64,000 nucleotides of DNA from Azolla caroliniana (lineage: Eukaryota; Polypodiophyta): NCBI GenBank assembly GCA_043228905.1, contig JBHGNT010000011.1:6634001-6698000 (forward strand), read 5' to 3'. Both the position numbers and the translations under genes were made by a program. How positions within the stretch are numbered: position 1 is the stretch's first letter; each line of letters begins with the position of its first letter. This document shows, piece after piece, positions 44,672 through 54,627 of this stretch. The notes below the pieces were generated by a model. It was given only the letters and a program-made list of their open reading frames with translations, was not told the DNA's origin and searched no databases.

Positions 44672-45062
44672 TGTTGTCTGCCTGGCCGGACTAGCCTCAA
44701 CACAGGTGTCTATCCGACACTTCTCCAAAGGGGTGGTAAGGATTGGATGCTAGGTTACACGCGTAAGATGATTACAATTAAGCATAGACGGTAAACAATA
44801 CGAAGATATAGATAAACACGCAATAATTACTTTTGTATTACTTCCGTCAAAGCCTTTACAAATCATCGGATCCTTTTATAGGCATCCGGCAAGGTTACAA
44901 TCGGTGCGCTTAGGCAACCGACATCCGAATCGGTCCGGATCCGGATCGGTACAACTGTACCGGAACCGTCCCTCCGAATAATAATTCTACTATTATTTAC
45001 TAACCTATTATCCGATCCGACTCCGCCTTCCCACTTGTCCTTGCTCTTTTGATCGGCCAACA
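44672..45062 (-). repeat. 5' LTR of gypsy-1
   Basis: 391 bp, differing at few bases from 29733-30121. It is followed by target duplication GTTGA at 45063-45067, which is also part of the interrupted copia A codons. Confidence 0.93.
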
Positions 45063-46476
45063 GTTGAAACCGGGAGATGCCGGCAACCCTCCGAGATACA
45101 AATCCAGGATCGTGGTGAAGGGGTTCCACCAGAAGAAGGGCGTGGACTTCGATGAGATATTTGCCCCGGTAGTAAAGATGACCTCCATCCGGACGGTGCT
45201 GAGTATAGCGGCAAGCATGGACCTCGAGGTAGAACAGCTGGACGTGAAGACGGCATTCCTTCACGGCTACCTCGAAGAGGAGATCTACATGCAGCAACCA
45301 GAAGGATTCGTGGAGAAAGGGAAGGAGCACCTGGTTTGCCAGTTGAAGAAGAGCCTCTACGGGTTGAAGCAGGGCCCCCGGCAATGGTACCGGAAGTTCG
45401 ATTCCTTCATGGCCGATCAAGGGTACCACAAGACGCAGGCCGATCACTACGTGTTTGTGAAGAAGTTCGAAGGAGGCGACTTCCCGATACTCCTTCTGTA
45501 CGTGGATGACATGTTGATCGTCGGACGGGACCAAGTCAAAATACGGATGCTGAAGAAGGCTCTCAACTAGGCCTTCTCAATGAAAGACTTGGGCCCGGCA
45601 AGACAGATGCTGGGGATGCATATTATCCGGAACCGGTCAGTGAAGCAATTATGGTTGTCACAGGAGAAGTACGTGACAAAGGTGCTGCACCGGTTCAACA
45701 TGTCAGATGCAAAACCGGTCGGATCGACACTTCCGGCAAACTGCAGGCTAATCCGGTAAGCAAAGCCCGAAGACGAAAGTAGAGAAGGCGGATATGATGA
45801 AGATTCCATATGCCTCTACCATCAGGAGCTTGATGTACGCAATGGTGTGTACCCGACCGGATATAGGATACGCAGTCGGAGTGGTGAGCTGGTTTATGAG
45901 CAATCCCGGCAAGGAGCACTGGAACGCGGTCAAATGGATACTCCGGGATTTGAAGGGCACTTCAAATATGTGTCTCCGATTCGGCTCCGGAAAACCTCAA
46001 CTTGACGGTTTCACCGATTCGGACATGTCGGCCGATGTGGATACCAGTCAGTCCACATCCGGGTATGTAATGACATATGCAAGGGGAGCTGTTTCGTGGC
46101 AGTCGAGGCTGCAGATGACGGTTGCGTTGTCAACCACGGAGGCGGAGTACATGGCGGCTGTGGAAGCCGGCAAGGAAATGTTATGGATGAAGGACTTCAT
46201 CGGAGAGCTCGGTATCCGATAAGATGAATACCGGCTCTATTGCGACAGTCAAAGTGCCATCCACCTTGCTAAGAATGCGGCCTACCATTCCCGGACGAAG
46301 CATATCCAGCGAAGGTATCATTGGATCCGGGAAAGAGTAGATGACCAGGAGTTCGCACTGAGGAAGATCCACACGGCAGAGAACGGGTCAGATATGTTGA
46401 CCAAAGTGCTGATACCCGACAAGCTGGATGCATGCCAGAAGAGGATTGGACTAGTAAGACATCCCATGCCGGAGTG
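45063..46476 (+). pseudogene. copia A reverse transcriptase and RNase H (third segment)
   Basis: Resumes gag-pol after gypsy-1 (KLKPGDAGNPPRYKSRIVVK). RT motifs: LDVKTAFLHGYLEEEIYM, YGLKQGPRQWYRKF, LYVDDMLIVGRDQ. A TAG at 45568-45570, a frameshift near 45755, and a stop near 46220 interrupt it. RNase H shows FTDSDMSADVDTSQSTSG, TTEAEYMAA, and the tail HSRTKHIQRRYHWIRER, ending HPMPE at 46476, just before the purine tract. Domain order and sequence match copia B closely. Confidence 0.9.
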
Positions 46477-46487
46477 AAGGGGGAGTT

Positions 46488-46791
46488 TGTTGGGAGACAG
46501 GTCCCTCCGGATGGGATGAGGAGTACCCAGCTACGGAGAGCCGGATGGTGCAGGCCCGGTGAGAACCGGATGAGAAGTACCCGGCTACGGAGAGCCGGAT
46601 GGTGCGTACCCGGTAGAAACCGGATGAGGAGTACCTGGATTCAGAGAGCCGGATGGTGCAGACCCGGTGAGAACCGGATGAGGAGTACCCGGCTACGAAG
46701 AGCCGGATGGTGCAGACCCAGTGAGAACCGGATGACGAGTGCCTGGCAAGATCCGGATGATGCAGGCCCGGTGAGGAGCGCTCTCCGGATG
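46488..46791 (+). repeat. Partial 3' LTR of copia A
   Basis: Begins TGTTGGGAGACAGG after the purine tract but breaks off after the minisatellite region at GCTCTCCGGATG, where the normal LTR continues AAGAGACATA. Confidence 0.9.
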
Positions 46792-46883
46792 TGTTAGTAA
46801 CATGCGGCTACATAGAGTACAACAACGTCTACTTAGCGGGGATCAGATGCTCAATTGTAAAGAGGTTCTAAGTATGAAAGGTG
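46792..46883 (+). repeat. 92-bp duplicate of the transposase flank
   Basis: Copy of 23164-23255 (transposase coding sequence plus AGGTG) with two differences, lying between two LTRs of copia A. Confidence 0.92.
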
Positions 46884-47636
46884 TGTTGGGAGACAGGTCC
46901 CTCTGGATGGGATGAGGAGTACCCGGCTACGGAGAGCCGGATGGTGCAGGCCCGGTGAGAACCGGATGAGAAGTACCTGGCTACGAAGAGCCGGATGGTG
47001 CAGGCCCGGTGAGAACCGAATGAGGAGTACCCGGCTACGAAGAGCCGGATGGTGCAGGCCCGGTGAGAACCGAATGAGGAGTACCCGGCTACGAAGAGCC
47101 GGATGGTGCAGACTCGGTGAGAACCGGATGACGAGTGCCCGGCAAGATCCGGATGATGCAGGCCCGGTGAGGAGCGCTCTCCGGATGAAGAGACATATTC
47201 GTAAATATGTTTCTGAGAGTCCATCGTGGCTATATTTGTAAATAGACGAAAAGTCATATTAGTATAAATATGACTTAGGGCAAACTTTTAGTTGTTGTTA
47301 TTCTTGTCTGCGCGAGATCAGAGCGCGTAACTGTGTACAAAGAGAGAGAGAGAGAGAGAGGAAGAGGTCGTTGCCTTTGTTGTAACCGCCGCCTGTGGCG
47401 AAGGTCGTGAGCACGAGGTCGTTGCCTCCGTGAACTCACTGTTGTACATTCTAACATAGTGATAGTTTGCAGCCTGTGGGCTGCCGTGGTTTTTCCCTTA
47501 GTTTTGGTTTTCCACGTAAACATCCTGTGTACTCTTCTCTTCTTCGTGTCGTGCATTCTATTTCCCGTTTTCTGTGTATGATTCTAAGCTCGGTTGTGGC
47601 CGAGCGTTGCGTATAGGGAGCTTGTAGTTCCCGTCA
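46884..47636 (+). repeat. Terminal complete LTR of copia A (753 bp)
   Basis: Complete TG...CA LTR preceded by AGGTG (in the duplicated flank) and followed by AGGTG at 47637-47641. It has about one 54-bp unit fewer than 23256-24058. Confidence 0.92.
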
Positions 47637-49667
47637 AGGTGCAATTGGAAGACATGCTATTGGTTGGATCAAAACTTACTTTGAGTTAAATTGTGAAGTT
47701 ATGCCCACTACAGGTAGGATGCACCTTTTTGATAATTACACACGTAGGGAAGTTTATGATGTCTATCGATCTGATATGGTGGGCTCACGTAATAAGTCGG
47801 TCACATATAGCCAATTCACAAGATTATGGAGAGCTCAGTTTTCAAATGTTATCATTCCACGTAAAGTACGCATGGGTATTGCTCCATTTGTGCAAATCTT
47901 AAAAGTTTGGCTAAAGATGCAAAGACATCAATGGAAAAGGATATGAGTAAGAAGTTACTACAAGAGCATCGAGAGGCACAATCGTTAGAACGAAAGAAGG
48001 CGATGCATCATAGAGAGAAGTGTTTGAAGAGGCCCGAACAATACATGTGCTTAATGATAGATGGCATGGACCAGAAGAAGACGTGTTTGTCACATATGTG
48101 GAGGCTCCCCAAAGATGTCAATGATGAGTGCCTTGTTCAAATGCACTTGGTGGGATGCTTGGCTTATATTAGGTCTGTTGGACCTCACGTCTTCATTACA
48201 TACCCCAATGTTCACAATGACCCTAACCTAATAGTTACAGTGATTCACCGAGTTTTGATGTCTTGGGGCCAACCTTTCCCCCCTGTTCTATACATTCAAT
48301 TGGACAATACTGCTAGAGAGAACAAAAATTCAAATGTGTTTGGCTATCTAAGTATGTTGGTCAGCCAAGGATTGTTTAGGAAAGTGAAAGTCAATTTTCT
48401 TTTGGTTGGCCACACACATGATCATATAGATCAGATGTTTAGCACATTCTCTAGACAGTTGTCTCGGCATGATGCTTTCACATTACCTAAACTATTTGAT
48501 GTCATTTGTGATGCATATACACCATGCCCAAAAGTGTTACACTTGAAGGAGGTATATGACTTTAAGAGATATATATTAGATGGGGGTGTTGGGAATGTTA
48601 AAGTGCTTGCCCAATTAAACAATATAAGCTTCAATCACATTTTTACGATAAAGAAAAATGAAATAAGTGGTTCTACACTTCTGTATGCTAAACAATATTC
48701 ATCTTCTACAACATGGGAACCTGAAGGTGGTTGCCAGTTATTACTTTGTATGCCGAGTACAATTGTCCATGGAGCTAAGCAAATGCCAATTGAGAAGAAA
48801 GGACAGTTGCAGAGTGACTTGGTATCGGAACAAAAATAGTTATGGCTCCAAGCCTTAGAAGAAAAAAGAAAGCATATTGAGGCTGCCATGAAATATGCCG
48901 CACAACAAGACACATCATGGTGGGATGTATTTTATATTGGTCAGAAAGGAATTATAGACAATTGTGTATTTGGTGATAATTGGAATTTGGAAATGCCATT
49001 CACATGGTCGCTGCAACACGATCATGTAAATAGAACTCTGGAGCAACCAGCAAATGTGATTAATGATAGTTTGGTCCATCGACAACAAAGAGACATTTAT
49101 GTGGGACCAAGGATGACCAAAGCAACCGAAGCTAGATGGCAAGGCAATTTGCAAGAGCTCACGACGGGGATGTTGATTGCAACGCCAGCTGATGAGAATT
49201 CACATGGCCACGAATTTTGGGTTGGTAAAATTCTAGAAGTGTTAATGCATGAAATAGAAAACACTATCAAGTCTATAAACGTTCATTGGTACAACACTAG
49301 AAGTGCAAATGCTTTTACAGGTAAGTATACATTGGAGATGATTGAATGCCCAACAAGAAGGGGAGGTAGGAAGAGGAAGCGAAACATTCGTAACACCTCT
49401 ACCCATGATATCTTTAATGTGGATATCATCGTGTACGACTTCACACTTACAAAAGCCGGACAATTAAGGAAGTCAACAATAGATATAATAAAAGAAAAAT
49501 TACCAGGTCTACAAGGTGGCTCGAGTCAAAGCCAAACGAGATATGCTACATATAATCTAGAGTCAAACCATTTGGTTTATGACGAAGATAATGCACTGAT
49601 TGGTACATCTGAGGATGACGAGAAGGAATCGTCATTGTATATTAGTTATAGTAGTGATTCTGCGTAA
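47637..49667 (+). pseudogene. DUF7869-type transposase, 3' part
   Basis: Continues the gene interrupted at 23255: IGWIKTYFELNCEVMPTTGR, LFDNYTRREVYDVYRSDM and VIIPRKVRMGI, a 1-nt frameshift near 47880 at a C-x2-C pair, then SLERKKAMHHREKCLKRPEQ. The core has LMIDGMDQ (D at 48060), LYIQLDNTARENKN (D at 48303) and LVGHTHDHIDQMFS (D at 48429), spaced like an acidic catalytic triad of an RNase H-fold transposase. TAG at 48837-48839 interrupts the same frame. The C-terminal part has TTGMLIATPADENSHGHEFW, a Lys/Arg cluster (RRGGRKRKRN) and VYDFTLTKAGQLRKSTIDII, ending at 49667. I recognise this as the widespread DUF7869 family from memory. Transposase activity is inferred from the TIR and motifs. 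Frameshift and stop make this copy inactive. Confidence 0.8.
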
Positions 49668-50000
49668 AGGAATGATCATGAATGTATTTTTGGCTATTAA
49701 GTGTAAATACATTCCACTTGTAACAAATCGCGTAATATAAAAGCATGTGTTTTGAATTCTTATGATTTCTAGAAAATTGTTTCTTATAAAATAACATTCG
49801 TTATAAAGTTTGTGATATAAATTGAGAATGTAACTTTTTGAAATTCCTCTTTTTTTAGTTACTTTTAAATCATGAAAATAGTGGATTTTTAACCTTTTTC
49901 ATAGTATGTTTGAACATGTATGATATTGGTATCAATGTGTTTTGTAAAATCATTGAAAAAGCCCTAAAATCAACCAAATTTTTTCTTATCCTTCCATTTA
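49668..50000. other. 3' flank of the transposase gene to the terminal repeat
   Basis: AT-rich, no ORF of note. It probably holds the polyadenylation region of the transposase gene (AATATAAAAG near 49734). Confidence 0.5.
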
Positions 50001-50035
50001 TGCGCGATACTTCCACTTGTGAAAGCGAACGTGTT
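50001..50035 (-). repeat. Right terminal inverted repeat of the composite transposon
   Basis: On the minus strand it reads AACACGTTCGCTTTCACAAG then TGGAAGTATCGCGCA, matching the ends of the 25347-28398 element with a few differences. The next bases are CTTTC; no matching left copy was found, so the target duplication is unknown. Confidence 0.85.
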
Positions 50036-50400
50036 CTTTCCATTAAAGCTTGTTTCTCTATAAGTTTCTGCCTTCCTCTTTTTCTGTGTTGTTTTCCAAG
50101 TACACAAACAGATTCTCATACGCTTTTGCATACGCACACACCTAACAAACCCTCTACACGATATAGTTGCCAATACACGGGATGCGATGAAAGTCATAGG
50201 TGTATAGGTGGGAATAGTCGTGACTACACTCATACGAGATCATGGTAAAATGACCCTTGCCTCACAAACAACCCACTGTACCAAGGGTTCGAGAGGGGTA
50301 GAATATCTGAGGGAGTGAGCAAAGCATTGAGCATATGGCGGTGCAGGATCCTCGATAGCAATGCCCTAGGAGATGAAATCGGATTTGACCCGCCCTTCGC

Positions 50401-50471
50401 GCTGTTGTCGAGGATCGAACCCAGGTCACCCGCGTGACAGGCAAGAATACTCACCACTATACTCTAACGAC
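50401..50471 (-). tRNA. tRNA-Asp(GTC)-like sequence
   Basis: 71-nt tRNA-Asp form with anticodon GTC and box B GGTTCGATCC. T-stem and acceptor pairs are partly lost, so it is probably a pseudogene. Confidence 0.5.
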
Positions 50472-51348
50472 ATCCTCATGTTAGAGGAGCTATCCATTAT
50501 AGAACTCGTTCGCAGTAGGGACCAGAATGTCAAAAATGAGGCCCGATTTCGTCCCCAGTACACAGGATGCGACAAAATTCGTCCGCGTATGGGCAGGAAT
50601 ACCCATGAGTGCACTCAGACAATATCATGGTAATATGCGCCCTACCTCACGAACGACCCACTGCATCCCACAAGTGTTCGAGCGGGGTAGAGGATCCGAG
50701 GGAGCAAGCAAAGCATTGAGCATATGGCGGTGCAGGAACCCGGGTCACCTGCGTGACAAGCGGGAAAACTCACCACTATACTACAACGACATCCTGGTGT
50801 TGGAGGAAGTATCCTCCATACTACTCATTTGGACTATGGACCGTAATGTCGAAAACGAGGCCCGGTTTCATCGCCAATAAACGGGATGCGACGAAGTTAG
50901 TTTGCGTATGAACGGGAATACCCGTGAGTGCATTCTGACGAGATCATGGTAATATGGGCCTTGCTTCACAGACAACCCATTGTACCCCACAAGGGTTCGA
51001 AAGGCGTGGATGCTCAACACGGCTCACCCGCGTGATAAGCGTGAATACTCACCTAGTGTTCGACGAAGTGTCCTCTGTACTACTCGTTCGGAGCATGGAC
51101 CGGAATGTCGACAACGAGGCCCGGTTTTGCCACCAATACACAGGATGCGAAGAAGTTCTTCTGCATATGAACGGGAATATCCGGGAGTACCCTCGGACGA
51201 GATCATGGTAAATATCAACCCTCCGTCGCGTCGCGGACGACCCAGAAGGGCTCGAAAAGGGTAGAGAATCCGTAGGAGCGAACAAAGCATTGAGCATACG
51301 ATGGTCCGGGATCCTAGGAGATAACATTAGATTTGCCCTGCCCTTCGC

Positions 51349-51418
51349 GTCGTTGCTAGAGATCGAACCCGGGTCACCCGCGTGACAAGCAAGATACTTC
51401 CTACTATACTACAACGAC
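51349..51418 (-). tRNA. tRNA-Asp(GTC)-like sequence
   Basis: Acceptor arms GTCGTTG and CAACGAC pair perfectly, the anticodon loop reads CTGTCAC (GTC), and box B is GGTTCGATCT. The D-arm is altered and the T-stem is weakened. Function uncertain. Confidence 0.5.
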
Positions 51419-52055
51419 ATCCTTGTGTTAGAGGAAGTATCCATCGTACAACTCATTCAGAGCATGGACTGGAATGTCAAAAACGAAGCTCGGTTTCATC
51501 GCGAGTACAAGAGATGCACCAAAATTCGTCCGCGTATGGGCAGGAATACCCGCAACTGCACTTGGAGGAGATCATGGTAATATGCGTGCTACCTCACGGA
51601 CAACCAAGTCTACCACACAAGGGTTTGAACGGGGTAGAGGATCAGGGGGAGCGAGCAAAGCATTGAGCATATGGCGGTGTGGGAACCAAGGTCACCCGCG
51701 TGACAAGCAGGAAAACTCATCACTACACTACAACGACATCCTGGTGTTGGAGGAAGTATCCTCCGTACTACTTGTTCAGACCATGGACCATAGTGTAGAA
51801 AACGAGGCCCGGTTTCGTCACCAATACCAGGATGTGACGAAGTTTGTCCATGTATGAACGGGAATACCTGCGAGTGCACTTGGACGAGATCATGGTAATA
51901 TGGGCCCTCCTAGCGAACGACGCATTGTACCCCCCAAAGGGTTCGAAAGGGGTAGAGTAATTTGGAGGAGCGAGCGAAGCATTGAGCATACGATGGTGTG
52001 GGATCCTCGTCCACAATGCCCTAGGAGATGACATCACATTCGTCCCGCCCTTCGA

Positions 52056-52126
52056 GTTGTTGCCTAGGATCAAACCCGGGTCACCTGCATTACAGGCAAG
52101 AATAGTCACCACTATACTACAACGTC
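52056..52126 (-). tRNA. tRNA-Asp-like sequence, altered anticodon arm
   Basis: Same layout, but the region matching the GTC anticodon reads TGTAATGC, so it is a pseudogene copy. Confidence 0.4.
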
Positions 52127-53233
52127 ATCATGATGTTGGAGGACGTATCCATCATACAATCTGTTTGGAGCATGCACCGGAATGTCGAAAACCAGCCCCG
52201 GTTTCGTCGCCAATACACGGGATACGACGAAGTTCGTCCGCGTATAAACAGGAATACCCGTGAGGGCACTCGGATGACATCATGGTAATATGGACCCTAC
52301 CTTGCGGACGACCCACTGTAGCCCTCCAAGGGTTTGAAAGGGGTAGAAGATCCGGGGGAGTGAGCAAAGCATTCAGCATATGGCGGTGCGGGAACCCGGG
52401 TCACCCTCGTGACAAGTGGGAAAACTCACCACTATACTACAACAAGATCCTGGTCTTGGAGGAAGTATCCTCTATACTACTCGTTCGGATCATGAACCGG
52501 AATGTCGAAAACGAGGCTTGGTTTCGTCTTCAATATACAGGAAGCGACGAAGTTCGTCCGCGTATGAACGACAATACCCGTGAGTGCACTCGGACGAGAT
52601 CATGGTAATATGGGTCGTGCCTCGCGGACGACCCAATGTACCCCAGAAGGGTTTGAAAGGGGTATAGAGAATCCGGAGGAGCGAGCAAAGCATTGAGCAT
52701 ACAACGGTGCGGAATCCTCAACGGCAATGCTCGAGCAAAGCATTGATCACATGGTGGTGCGGGATCCTAGTCGGCATGGCTCTAGGAGATGACATCGTCT
52801 TCGACATGCCCTTCACACCTTTGTCGGGGATCGAACCCGGGTCACCCACGTATAATACAACGAAGGTCGAAAATGAGGCCCGATGTCATCAGCATACAAC
52901 TTCTTCGGACCATGGATAGGAAGGTCGAAAATGAGGCCCGATGTCATCAGCATACAACTTCTTCGGACCATGGATAGGAAGGTCGAAAATGGACCATACA
53001 AGGGATGCGACAAAATTCGTCTGCGTATGGGCGGGAATACCCGTGACTGCACTCAGACGGGATCATGGTAATATGCACCATGCCTCGCGGATGAGCCATT
53101 GTACCTCAGAAGGCTTCGAAAGGGATAGAGGATCCGCGGGAGCGAGCAAAACATTCAACACATGGCGGGGCGGGATCGAAGGTGGCAATGCCCTAGGAGA
53201 TGACATCGAACTCGACCCGAAATAGCCGTCTAG

Positions 53234-53304
53234 GCCTTTGCCGAGGATTGAACCTGGGTCACCTGCGTGACAAGTGGGAATACTCACCACTATGCTACAA
53301 CGAC
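53234..53304 (-). tRNA. tRNA-Asp(GTC)-like sequence
   Basis: Anticodon GTC in loop TGTCACG; box B GGTTCAATCC; acceptor GTCGTTG against CAAAGGC. Stems are mostly paired. Confidence 0.45.
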
Positions 53305-53755
53305 ATCCTCATGTTAGAAGTATCCACCGTACGACTTGAACCATGGATAGGAAGGTCAAAGAGAAGGCCCAACATGTTCGCTAGTACAGGGGATGCGACG
53401 AAATTCCTCCGCGTATGGATGGGAATACATGCAACTCCATTTAGATGAGATCACGGTAATATACGCCCTGCCTCGCGAACGAGTTGTTGTACCCCAGAAG
53501 ACTTCCAAAGGGATAGAGGATCAATTTTTACGAGAAAAACATAAAGCACATGGCGCTCGGTGAGGGATCCTAGGAGGCAATGCCCTAGGAGATTACATGG
53601 AATTCACCCCGACCTTCGTGTGGTTGTTGAGAATCAAACACAGGTCACCTGAGTGACAAGCAGGAATACTCACCATTATACTACCACGACATCCTCGTGT
53701 GGAAGTATTGACCATAGAACTGGTAGGGGATGTGACGAAATTCGTCCTTGCATAG

Positions 53756-54615
53756 TGACGGGAACTCAACGCTCCTTATCCACAATGCTCGGCCACAACC
53801 GAGCTTAGAATCATACACATAAAACGGGAAATAATAAACGACACAAAAAAGAGAAGAGTACACAAGAGGTTTACGTGGAAAACCCCAACCTAGGGAAAAA
53901 ACCACGGCAACCCACAGGCTACAAACTGTCACTATGTAAGAATATACAACAGTGAGTTCACGGAGGCAACAACCTTGTGCTCACAATCTTCGCCACAGGC
54001 GGCGGTTACAACTGAGGCAACGACCTCTATCTCTCTCTCTCTCTCTCTTTCTGTACACTATTACGCGCACTAATCTCGTGCACAACAAGAATGACAACTG
54101 TACTACTAAAAGTTTGCCCTAAGTCATTTTTATACTAATATGACTTTTCGGCTACTTACAAATATAGCCATGATGGACTCTCAGAAAACATATTTACGAA
54201 TATGTCTCTTCATCCGGATCTCACCGGGTCTGCACCATCCGGCTCTCCGTAGCCGAGTACTCCTCATCCGGTTCTCACCGGGTCTGTACCATCCGGCTCT
54301 CCGTAGCCAGGTACTCCTCATCCGGTCTTCACCGGGTCTGTACCATCCGGCTCTCCGTAGCCGGGTACTCCTCATCCGGTCTTCACCGGGTTTGTACCAT
54401 CCGACTCTCTGTAGCCGGGTACTCCTCATCTGGTCTTCACCGGGTCTGTACCATCCGGCTCTCCGTAGCTGGGTACTCCTCATCTAGTCTTCACCGGGTC
54501 TGTATCATCCCGTTGTCCGTAGCCGAGTACTCGTCATCTAGATTCGGCCTCGGCCGAGTTTGTTCATCGGCACTGTTCTTCTCCCTTCCCATCCGGAGGG
54601 ACCTGTTTGCTAACA
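53756..54615 (-). repeat. 3' LTR of copia C
   Basis: Plus reading starts TGACGGGAAC and ends TTTGCTAACA. It has about six 54-bp minisatellite units at 54220-54540 and a CT tract near 54030. It is about one repeat unit longer than the other LTR. Confidence 0.92.
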
Positions 54616-54627
54616 AACTCCCCCTTC

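Larger units (their letters stand above)
29733..45062 (-). mobile_element. Ty3/gypsy element gypsy-1 with an accessory ORF, containing copia B
   Basis: Minus-oriented element with LTRs of 389 bp (29733-30121, 3' LTR) and 391 bp (44672-45062, 5' LTR), nearly identical, and target duplication GTTGA at 29728-29732 and 45063-45067. On the minus strand the order is gag, protease, RT, RNase H, integrase, then a long coiled-coil accessory ORF before the 3' LTR. Copia B is inserted between protease and RT. The RT motif FLDDF and the absence of a chromodomain set it apart from the chromoviruses here; a Tat-like lineage is a reasonable guess. Confidence 0.93.
23256..47636 (+). mobile_element. Ty1/copia element copia A, carrying nested insertions
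   Basis: LTRs start TGTTGGGAGACAGG and end CCCGTCA, and the target duplication AGGTG is at 23251-23255 and 47637-47641. The internal coding region is split by a DNA transposon (25347-28398) and by gypsy-1 (29733-45062). Its right end is rearranged: after a partial 3' LTR (46488-46791) comes a 92-bp copy of the left flanking transposase sequence, then a complete LTR (46884-47636). Removing copia A restores the transposase frame. Confidence 0.93.
17481..50035. mobile_element. Composite DNA transposon: ParB-methyltransferase gene plus DUF7869 transposase gene (left end missing)
   Basis: The element has two divergent genes, a minus-strand ParB-like DNA methyltransferase (17801-20687) and a plus-strand DUF7869-type transposase (22457-23255 continued at 47642-49667). 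They are separated by about 1.8 kb that includes a palindrome array. The right terminus is an inverted-repeat end (AACACGTTCGC read on the minus strand) at 50001-50035, shared with the non-autonomous transposon at 25347-28398. The left terminus was not found; copia F borders at about 17480 and has probably truncated it. Copia A accounts for 24.4 kb of the span, so the element itself is about 8 kb. Assigning both genes to one transposon rests on position, the shared TIR and the shared palindromes. It is inference, but well supported. Confidence 0.72.
50160..53755 (-). repeat. Tandem array of tRNA-Asp-containing repeats, left block
   Basis: About ten monomers at 320-395 bp spacing. Marker sequences repeat in order: CGTATGGGCGGGAATACCCG, AGATCATGGTAATATG, GGGTTCGAAAGGGGTAGAGG, GCAAAGCATTGAGCATATGG, CCTAGGAGATGACATC, then a tRNA-Asp-like region on the minus strand. 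The latter is full or truncated, at about 50401, 50733, 51011, 51349, 51684, 52056, 52389, 52829, 53234 and 53620. Then comes CCGGAATGTCGAAAACGAGGC. Monomers differ by 10-20 % by eye. No protein-coding ORF is credible. Copia C splits the array at 53755. Confidence 0.85.

Noticed and set aside
50200-53500. Many 60-130 codon ORFs across the tRNA-Asp array
   Set aside because: They lie in different frames of the same repeat and are not conserved between monomers.
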